A DNA stretch of 7,243 nucleotides from JBGTLA01 sp041744375 (GTDB taxonomy: Bacteria; Actinomycetota; Acidimicrobiia; Spongiisociales; ZC4RG35): the NCBI GenBank assembly GCA_041744375.1, contig JBGTLA010000188.1:1-7243 (forward strand), read 5' to 3'. Position 1 is the stretch's first letter, and every line of letters starts with the position of its first letter. The notes beneath the pieces were generated by a model. It searched no databases, was not told where the DNA came from, and saw nothing but the letters and a program-made list of their open reading frames with translations. The position numbers and the translations under genes were made by a program. This document shows, in pieces, positions 1-4,854 of this stretch.

Positions 1-2
1 TG

Positions 3-323
3 GCGGGGGCGGCACTCGGGGTGGTGTGGGCCCTGGACAGCCTGCGAACGGGTGGGACCGTCCTGGCGGCGGCGTCCGTAGTGGCCGTGGCGCTGGTGGT
101 GTGGATGACGGCGGGAGCGTGGTCGGCGCAATTTCGCGCCCGGGAGTCGCGTCGACTGGCCGACGAGCATCGTGCCTCTCTCGTAGAACCGATCTCCCGC
201 CACCTCGAGACTCAGTTGGGTCGACCCCTGCGCAAGGTGCTCCGGAGACGGGCCGGCGTCACCGCTGCCGCCACCGAGCTCAATCTCGCTCTGGCCGAAC
301 TGGAACGGCGACTGGGGGAGTGA
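3..323 (+). CDS. Membrane protein of unknown function, C-terminal part (5' end outside window)
   Basis: The reading frame is open to the left edge and stops with TGA at 321-323, so only the C-terminal part (about 106 residues) is seen; a GTG at 21 is a possible start, but the frame before it is also open and hydrophobic, so I treat it as cut. The visible protein begins with a short hydrophobic stretch (AGALGVVWAL), then a clear transmembrane segment of about 22 residues ending in VVWMTAGAW, followed by a basic, charged cytoplasmic-type tail rich in Arg, Glu and Leu that is probably helical (ending ELERRLGE). I do not recognise the family. Membrane-anchored C-termini of this kind occur in actinobacterial GTPase-like proteins, but no GTPase motif is in view, so that is speculation. 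Its last 112 bases overlap, on the opposite strand, the end of the lipid kinase gene. Confidence 0.6.
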   Translation, partial: AGAALGVVWALDSLRTGGTVLAAASVVAVALVVWMTAGAWSAQFRARESRRLADEHRASLVEPISRHLETQLGRPLRKVLRRRAGVTAAATELNLALAELERRLGE

Positions 324-1255
324 TGCCCCCCTCGGGCCGGGCCGGCTACCCATAGGGCCGACGGGCGGTAGGTCAGCTTGGCGGTCACCAGATCGCCGAC
401 CAGCTCGCCGTCGAGTTGTGTCCGGGCGGGGACGAGGGCGTCGGCCTCCAACGAGTCAACACCCGACCAGACCTCGATTCCCTTCACGCCCGACAAGGAC
501 CGACCCGCGGTGAGGTGGCGCAGGAGAGACGGAAGGCGTCGCATGCTCAAGTCCACCACGACCAGCAAGGTCATCGGGTCGGGCGGTGGCGGCTCGAACG
601 ACAGAGATCGCCGGCCCAGGTAGGTGAAGGCATCGTGGAACTGGACCATCACGGCCACCGCGTGGCGTGAGCGTTCACCTGCTCGTACCGTGATGGTGGG
701 CTGACGGTGACGCAAGTCGGTCCACAGCAACTCGATCGAGGTGCGGGCATAGTGGAGCGCCCCGAAGCGGTACTTCCGGTAGGGCTCGGTCTCGGCGGCG
801 GCCACCACGTCGGCGTCGATGCCCATGCCGGCAGCAAAGACCGCATGTCGCACGACGCGGGTACCGGTGGCGTCGACCCCCTCGAGAGACAGGACCGCCC
901 TGGGCACGAGGTGGGGCACGTCGGCCAGATGGAGAGCAGCCTTCGACGGTTTGCCCGGGAGACCGATCTGTCGCGCGAACACATTTGTGGTCCCGGCTGG
1001 GATCACGCCCAAGAACACCTGAGTTCCGACCAGTGACTGGGCCACCTGATGGACGATGCCATCCCCGCCCATCGCCACCACACCGTCGAAGCCGGCAGTC
1101 ACCGCATCGCTGGCGATGTCGCGCGCGTCGGCGGCGGATCGGGGCCACACCGCCTCCACCAGGTGGCGGCGGTTGAGCAGCGACAAGATGTTTCGGTGGT
1201 CGCCGCCCGTGAACTGGGAAGCCGCCGGGTTGGCGACCAGCATCATGCGGGCCAT
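212..1255 (-). CDS. Diacylglycerol/sphingosine kinase family lipid kinase (YegS/DgkB type)
   Basis: A 347-residue protein of the DAGK catalytic-domain family, which transfers phosphate from ATP to a lipid hydroxyl at the inner face of the membrane. Family signatures: VANPAAS near the N-terminus (7-13), the nucleotide-binding GGDG at 63-66, PAGTTNVFAR at 86-95 (the usual GT-N-FAR motif), AGMGIDADVV at 142-151, and LDGE at 281-284 near the end of the C-terminal beta-sandwich. Within the GGDG motif the usual Thr and Glu are Ile67 and Gln70. The conserved fold ends near residue 303 (SALWV); the last 44 residues are an Arg/Ser-rich tail without family resemblance, and most of it overlaps the convergent membrane-protein gene. 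The ATG at 1253-1255 is preceded by AGGAG four bases upstream, which supports this start; ATGs at codons 4 and 5 are alternatives. It is transcribed divergently from the ARH-fold gene. The true lipid substrate cannot be read from sequence. Confidence 0.93.
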   Translation of the reverse strand: MARMMLVANPAASQFTGGDHRNILSLLNRRHLVEAVWPRSAADARDIASDAVTAGFDGVVAMGGDGIVHQVAQSLVGTQVFLGVIPAGTTNVFARQIGLPGKPSKAALHLADVPHLVPRAVLSLEGVDATGTRVVRHAVFAAGMGIDADVVAAAETEPYRKYRFGALHYARTSIELLWTDLRHRQPTITVRAGERSRHAVAVMVQFHDAFTYLGRRSLSFEPPPPDPMTLLVVVDLSMRRLPSLLRHLTAGRSLSGVKGIEVWSGVDSLEADALVPARTQLDGELVGDLVTAKLTYRPSALWVAGPARGGHHSPSRRSSSARARLSSVAAAVTPARLRSTLRRGRPN

Positions 1256-1279
1256 TGGTCTCCTGGGTGAACCGATCGC

Positions 1280-1285
1280 AGCCTA
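1280..1285 (-). promoter_or_regulatory. Candidate -10 box for the lipid kinase gene
   Basis: On the - strand the hexamer TAGGCT matches the actinobacterial TAnnnT -10 consensus and would place a start near 1273, giving a leader of about 17 bases that still contains the AGGAG ribosome site. No good -35 sits at 16-18 bases; TTGTCG lies only 13 bases upstream. The same hexamer precedes the LEA-like gene. Inference only. Confidence 0.35.
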
Positions 1286-1301
1286 GAACGGTGTTGAACG
1301 A
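1286..1301 (-). repeat. Inverted intergenic element, copy A (16 bases)
   Basis: Read on the - strand this is TCGTTCAACACCGTTC. It matches copy B (1371-1386, + strand) at 13 of 16 positions, the first eight identical. The two copies point outward toward the two divergent genes. Copy A directly abuts the candidate -10 box of the lipid kinase, so a protein bound here would affect that promoter. The match is seen directly; a role as operator is inference. Confidence 0.45.
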
Positions 1302-1370
1302 CAATGGAGGGCCGACCTGCGTCTTGGCAGAGTCCCTGGTGGGGAGACGGGTGTCGATGGCGGGAAGGAA

Positions 1371-1386
1371 TCGTTCAATACTGTCC
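1371..1386 (+). repeat. Inverted intergenic element, copy B (16 bases)
   Basis: TCGTTCAATACTGTCC on the + strand, the partner of copy A in opposite orientation, 69 bases away. It contains TACTGT (1379-1384), which itself could pass as a TAnnnT -10 box reading toward the ARH-fold gene. It is followed immediately by the tandem repeat at 1387-1413. Confidence 0.45.
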
Positions 1387-1413
1387 GAGGGGTGTGGGCC
1401 GAGGGGTGTGGGC
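1387..1413 (+). repeat. Tandem 13-base direct repeat in divergent intergenic region
   Basis: The 13-mer GAGGGGTGTGGGC occurs twice, at 1387-1399 and 1401-1413, separated by one C (14-base period, so not a whole number of helical turns). It lies between element copy B and the likely promoter of the ARH-fold gene. It may be part of a regulatory site or simply a small slippage duplication in a G-rich stretch. Confidence 0.6.
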
Positions 1414-1457
1414 GGGCGTGGGTCGCTCGGCCCCTGCCGGGGCGATGACGCCGACAG

Positions 1458-1472
1458 TACGCTATGCACTCA
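1458..1472 (+). promoter_or_regulatory. Candidate leaderless promoter of the ARH-fold gene
   Basis: TACGCT at 1458-1463 fits the TAnnnT -10 consensus and ends 8 bases before the A of the ATG at 1472, which is the distance expected if transcription begins at the start codon itself. No Shine-Dalgarno sequence precedes this ATG, in keeping with a leaderless mRNA. A convincing -35 is not visible (TGCCGG lies in the region). Confidence 0.45.
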
Positions 1473-2461
1473 TGAATGAATCGGCCGGTCCACGATTCTC
1501 CCTCCCGGTCGGAGAGGGAGAAGGAGCTATGTTGTGTCTCGCCGGCGGCGACAGTGCCGGCGGTGCCCACCCGAGCGCGTATTCCTCCATCACCCAGCAG
1601 GCGGTGGTCCTGTCCTACCACCTGTTGCGTCGCGGCGCCATCGATCGTGAGCTTCTCACCCGCGAGCTGGCCGAGCTCGACGGTCCGCGGGCCGAGGCCG
1701 GTGTGTTCAGGGCCGCCTCGGACGACTTTCGCCGCTGGCTCGACTCGGTGCGTGAAGGCGAACTGACTCTTTCGGCCGAGCCGAGCACCGAGCCGGCTGC
1801 CCGCGTCGCCCCGGTGGGGATCTGGTTCCGGAGAGATCCCGACGCCCTCGTCTCCGCCGCCCTCGAGACCTCTCGCCTCACCCACCTCGACGGCCCCACC
1901 GCGGTGGTGGCGACGGCCGCCGCCGGGGCCGTGGCGGCGTGCTGCTTCGCCCAGAACGGAAGAGACCTGCTCATGGCGGTGGCCGAGGTGGCCTCCCAGG
2001 CAGCCGAGGCCGTTTCCAGCCAGGAGTTTCGCTACGCCCGCCTGGAAGCGATTCCCGACACACTCGAGCGGTTGCGGACGGTCGTCGATTTCATCGGCGC
2101 ACCGGCCGACGTCATCGCCGACGCCGTCGGGAGGGACGCCGTGGGCGTGGTGGTGGCCGCAATCGCGGTGGCCGCCCCTCTTCCTGACCGTCCCCACGAG
2201 GTGGTGGAGGCGTCGTCCCGCATCGGCGGCAGTGTCATGGGAGCCCTCGTGGGGGCGATGATCGGTGCCCGAACCGGCATCAGATTGTGGCCGTGGGACA
2301 TTCCCAACGACTCGTGGTTCGTGGCTCTCGGCCAGCGCCTGGTATCGGGAGAAGCCAACCTCACCGACCTTCCCGCGGGCGAGGCGCGCCTCACCGACCT
2401 TCCCGTTCCTTATGCCGTCGAGCAGCGGTTGACGTACGCCAACGACAATCGCCACATCTGA
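1472..2461 (+). CDS. ADP-ribosylglycohydrolase-fold protein, probable pseudoenzyme
   Basis: A 329-residue protein that aligns along its whole length with the ARH/DraG ADP-ribosylglycohydrolase family. Landmarks: GAMLCLAGGDSAGG (18-31) at the place of the family's G-GDA-G start; AARVAPVGIWFRRDP around 107-122, like the family's M-R-V-A-P-[IL]-G segment; LTHLDGPTAVV, like the usual THxDP; and GALVGAMIGARTG (257-269) before a helix ending IPNDSW. The two magnesium-binding motifs are missing: the normal TDDT is SSIT (38-41, DNA 1583-1594), and the C-terminal DxD of the GGDTDT motif falls on Gly252-Gly-Ser254 (DNA 2225-2233). Hydrolysis of ADP-ribose bonds is therefore unlikely; a binding or regulatory role is possible, as with vertebrate ARH2 and jellyfish J1-crystallin, known non-catalytic relatives. 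Near the C-terminus a decapeptide is duplicated. The ATG at 1472 is chosen because the family N-terminus starts here and a -10 box fits a leaderless mRNA; the frame is open further up (ATG at 1445 or 1304). Confidence 0.85.
   Translation: MNESAGPRFSLPVGEGEGAMLCLAGGDSAGGAHPSAYSSITQQAVVLSYHLLRRGAIDRELLTRELAELDGPRAEAGVFRAASDDFRRWLDSVREGELTLSAEPSTEPAARVAPVGIWFRRDPDALVSAALETSRLTHLDGPTAVVATAAAGAVAACCFAQNGRDLLMAVAEVASQAAEAVSSQEFRYARLEAIPDTLERLRTVVDFIGAPADVIADAVGRDAVGVVVAAIAVAAPLPDRPHEVVEASSRIGGSVMGALVGAMIGARTGIRLWPWDIPNDSWFVALGQRLVSGEANLTDLPAGEARLTDLPVPYAVEQRLTYANDNRHI
2354..2413 (+). repeat. 30-base tandem duplication near the 3' end of the ARH-fold gene
   Basis: The protein reads GEANLTDLPA then GEARLTDLPV, two adjacent decapeptides with eight identical positions. 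In DNA, a 17-base string (CCTCACCGACCTTCCCG) is repeated exactly at 2359-2375 and 2389-2405. It lies after the conserved ARH core, so it probably extends a loop or tail. Boundaries are approximate to a few bases. Confidence 0.65.
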
Positions 2462-2464
2462 CTC

Positions 2465-3706
2465 TCACCCCCGGGCGATGCCCGGGGTCCTCTCGAGGCC
2501 GCGGAGCACGATCAACGCTGCCAGAACGAAGACCCCAAGCGCACCCAATGCCCATGTCCGAGCCAGCCCGAGCCCGTCGACGATGAGGGCCCACACCAGC
2601 GGGCCCACGATGGTGGCGAACCGACCGACAGTGGCGTACAGCCCGTACATCTCGCCCAGATGGATGGACGGGCTCAGGTCGGCCATGAGGACGCGGTCGG
2701 CCGACCATGTCGTTCCCAGGGCCATCCCCCCGAGGGGTCCGATCGCCCAGGCAACGGTGAGCTCGCCGGACACTCCGGCATAGACGCCTGCCCCCAGGGC
2801 TACCAGCCAACCCACCATGGCGGCTCGTAGCACGGTGAGAGCACCAAATCTGCTCACCGCCCGACCGGCCAGGAAGGCGCCCGGTATGGCCGCCGCGATG
2901 GCCGTCGCCAGCAGGGCGCGCACCTGGGACTCGTCGAGTCCCAGCTCTCCGATGGCGTAGATGGCGAGGAACCCACCCACCAAGGTGTTGATGGCATCGG
3001 TGTAGAGGAACCGGCCGACGAGGAAGCGAACGACACCGGGGAAGGTGGCGGCCAGTCGCCACGATCGTGCCAGCCGGCGGAGGAGGTCGGCCATGCCGGG
3101 GGGTGGGAGGGACGGTCGCGGTGGTTCCTCCACGAAAGCGAAGGTGGGCAGGGCGAAGAAGAGGAACGCCCCGGCCAGCGCCAGGAAGGTGGCGGGATAT
3201 CCGGCCCCGAAGACATCGAATGTGACGACGCCGATGCCGAGCGCCAGGGCGGAACCGATGTATCCGAACCCCACCCCGAGACCCGAGACCCGCCCCCGGG
3301 TGAGGGAGGTGGAGACGTCGGGGAGGAGAGCGTCATAGACCACCGAGCCGGTGTTGAAAGCCACGAGTGCCACGGACAAGGCCACGACGGACAGCCACAC
3401 CGGCCCCGAGGCCAGCACACTGGTGGCGGCGACGGTGATGATCGTGGTCCCGATGAGGGTCGGCACCCTCCGGCCCAGGGCGTCGCTGCGCGCCCCGACC
3501 CACGGGGCCAGGAAGATGACGACGACTCCTGCCGTCGCCTCGGCGAGTGAGAGAACCGAGTCGGCCAGGCCCCGGTCCGTCAACCAGGCGGGGAAGTAGA
3601 GGCCGACGACTCCGAGGGCGAAAGTGGTGTTGGCCAGGTCATAGAGGACCCACGACCGTGTCGATCGCCGGGAGGGATGGGTGGTGCCGGCGTCGGACTC
3701 CGGCAC
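2465..3706 (-). CDS. Major facilitator transporter, UMF1 (Atg22-like) family
   Basis: A 413-residue integral membrane protein with about twelve hydrophobic segments and a short hydrophilic N-terminus. UMF1-type signatures: SWVLYDLANTTFA (18-30), near the family's SW-YD-AN start; the MFS motif A loop GARSDALGRR (71-80); the segment with YDALLPD (124-130) and GFGYIGSALALG (146-157); FLVGRFLYTDAINTLVGG (228-245), where the family usually has YTDG; and GEMYGLYATVGRF plus IVGPLVWA (351-373). Bacterial UMF1 members are uncharacterised or assigned as small-solute exporters; the substrate is not predictable. The start is GTG (3704-3706); a weak purine-rich GAGAAG stands just before it. It begins 10 bases after the dehydrogenase stop codon, so the two are probably cotranscribed. 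Its stop lies 3 bases from that of the convergent ARH-fold gene. Confidence 0.92.
   Translation of the reverse strand: MPESDAGTTHPSRRSTRSWVLYDLANTTFALGVVGLYFPAWLTDRGLADSVLSLAEATAGVVVIFLAPWVGARSDALGRRVPTLIGTTIITVAATSVLASGPVWLSVVALSVALVAFNTGSVVYDALLPDVSTSLTRGRVSGLGVGFGYIGSALALGIGVVTFDVFGAGYPATFLALAGAFLFFALPTFAFVEEPPRPSLPPPGMADLLRRLARSWRLAATFPGVVRFLVGRFLYTDAINTLVGGFLAIYAIGELGLDESQVRALLATAIAAAIPGAFLAGRAVSRFGALTVLRAAMVGWLVALGAGVYAGVSGELTVAWAIGPLGGMALGTTWSADRVLMADLSPSIHLGEMYGLYATVGRFATIVGPLVWALIVDGLGLARTWALGALGVFVLAALIVLRGLERTPGIARG
2469..2487. terminator. GC-rich hairpin at a convergent junction, candidate bidirectional terminator
   Basis: CCCCGGGC-GAT-GCCCGGGG is a perfect 8-base-pair stem, all G/C, with a 3-base loop. 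It starts 8 bases after the stop codon of the ARH-fold gene and covers the last codons of the transporter gene, whose stop is 2465-2467. No T-run follows on either strand, so it would be a tail-less terminator or an RNA 3'-end stabiliser; actinobacterial terminators often lack a U-tract. Confidence 0.45.
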
Positions 3707-3716
3707 CGCTTCTCGC

Positions 3717-4799
3717 TCAGAAGGTGACGGCGACGGCGATCAACTCGTCATGGCCGAGCATTCCTGCCGCGGCCTGCATCGCCCGTTGGGACTCTTCGAG
3801 TGGGAACTGATGCGACACCAGTTCGTCGACGAGCTTGTCGGTGACGAGCCGCTCGGCTGCCCACTCGTAGCCGGCGGTGGAGGCTCCCATCGCTCCTCGC
3901 ACCGTCAGCTGTTTGGCCACGAGGACATCGGAGAAGAAATGGAGGGCCCGGTTTCCCTTGGTGGAAGCGAGAATGATCCGTCCGCCGCTGCGGACCAGGT
4001 CGAGGGCGGTGAAGACTGCCTCGGGATCATCGGAGGTCACGTCGATGACGACATCGGGCCGGCACCCCGTGGCCTCGGCGATCACACAGGCGAGATCGGG
4101 ATGACGTTCGGCGTCGATCGTCAGGTCGGCTCCCAGACGTTCAGCCAGCGCCAGGCGGTCCCGGTCGTGGGCGAGACCCGTCATGCCCACCCAGGAAGCC
4201 CCCGCCGCCTTGGCGGCGATGAGGCACGCCAGACCCCGGGGACCGGGACCGAGGATCAGCACACGATCACCGGGCTGGAGGTTGGGTAGCTCCACCGCCC
4301 ACGTGTGGCCGGTGGCGAGACTGTGAACCGAGGTGGCCACCTCAGCCGGTACATCGTCGGTCACCGGATGCAGGGTGGAGGAGGGGTCGAGGTAGAGGTA
4401 TTCGGCCATCCCACCCCACAGCGCCGGCGGCTCGGTGGAGGGGATGAGGCCATAGGTGTTGGAGGGTCGCCGGAACTGGCAGGTGGCGAGGCCGTGACGA
4501 CAGCGGCTGCATGCCCCACACCGAATGCCCGGTTCCACCACCACCCTCGTTCCCACTTCGTACCCGATGGTCTCGTCGGCAATCGCGATACGTCCCACGA
4601 CCTGGTGCCCGGGGATGAGGGGGTAGAGCACCTCGCTTCGTTCCCCGGCCCACGCCTGGACGTCGGCGCCGGAGATGGCGGTGGCTTCCACCGCCAGCCA
4701 CCCCCCCGCCTCGACGTGTTGGGAGGGGATCCGGGTGGCGGCGAGCTGGTGGGGCTCGACGAGCACCATCGCCTTGGCGGCGTGCCCCAGTTCGACCAT
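3717..4799 (-). CDS. Zinc-type medium-chain alcohol dehydrogenase family protein (catalytic-zinc site altered)
   Basis: A 360-residue MDR-superfamily oxidoreductase, a normal length. The GroES-like N-terminal domain carries PGHQVVGR (63-70) in the place of the usual GHE-x-x-G. The structural-zinc lobe is complete: Cys94, Cys97, Cys100 and Cys107 in C-x2-C-x2-C-x6-C order. The Rossmann domain starts near 175 with LILGPGPRGL (181-190), the nucleotide-binding GxGxxG. Two positions that normally help bind catalytic zinc are changed: the first Cys is Ser43 (ISGAD instead of CGTD), and Glu after the conserved His is Gln66; His65 remains. After beta-strand 2 the usual acidic NAD-selecting residue appears to be Gly (VGMTGLAHDR), which could mean NADP use. 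Likely a cytoplasmic NAD(P)-dependent dehydrogenase/reductase of unknown substrate. It starts at ATG 4797-4799 with no Shine-Dalgarno, matching a leaderless promoter, and heads an operon with the transporter. Confidence 0.93.
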   Translation of the reverse strand: MVELGHAAKAMVLVEPHQLAATRIPSQHVEAGGWLAVEATAISGADVQAWAGERSEVLYPLIPGHQVVGRIAIADETIGYEVGTRVVVEPGIRCGACSRCRHGLATCQFRRPSNTYGLIPSTEPPALWGGMAEYLYLDPSSTLHPVTDDVPAEVATSVHSLATGHTWAVELPNLQPGDRVLILGPGPRGLACLIAAKAAGASWVGMTGLAHDRDRLALAERLGADLTIDAERHPDLACVIAEATGCRPDVVIDVTSDDPEAVFTALDLVRSGGRIILASTKGNRALHFFSDVLVAKQLTVRGAMGASTAGYEWAAERLVTDKLVDELVSHQFPLEESQRAMQAAAGMLGHDELIAVAVTF

Positions 4800-4805
4800 A
4801 GGGGG

Positions 4806-4833
4806 AGTGTAAACCGACGCGCAGCGGCCCCAA
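4806..4833 (-). promoter_or_regulatory. Candidate leaderless promoter of the dehydrogenase-transporter operon
   Basis: On the - strand TTGGGG (4833-4828), a 16-base spacer, then TACACT (4811-4806, a TAnnnT -10), then six bases CCCCCT and the ATG of the dehydrogenase at 4799. The spacing places the transcription start at or next to the A of the start codon; no ribosome-binding sequence is present. It sits inside the 55-base gap after the aminotransferase gene, so the dehydrogenase operon can be expressed separately from the upstream genes. Confidence 0.55.
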
Positions 4834-4854
4834 TCGGCACGTCACCTTTAGCCC

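Noticed and set aside
1286..1301. Possible SOS (LexA) box because of GAAC...GAAC
   Set aside because: The actinobacterial SOS box is a TCGAAC-N4-GTTCGA palindrome; here the halves are in direct rather than inverted order.
675..1469. Open frame of 264 codons on the - strand overlapping the lipid kinase in another frame
   Set aside because: Arg/Pro/Gly-rich with no motifs; the kinase frame carries all family signatures and a good ribosome site.
1283..2455. Long open frame on the - strand (390 codons) antisense to the ARH-fold gene
   Set aside because: Its translation is Gly/His/Arg-rich with no recognisable domain, typical of a mirror frame in high-G+C DNA, while the + strand frame matches a known fold over its full length.
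4700..4712. C-run in the dehydrogenase gene as a phase-variation tract
   Set aside because: Only about seven identical bases, in an intact frame and in very G/C-rich DNA; nothing else suggests contingency switching.
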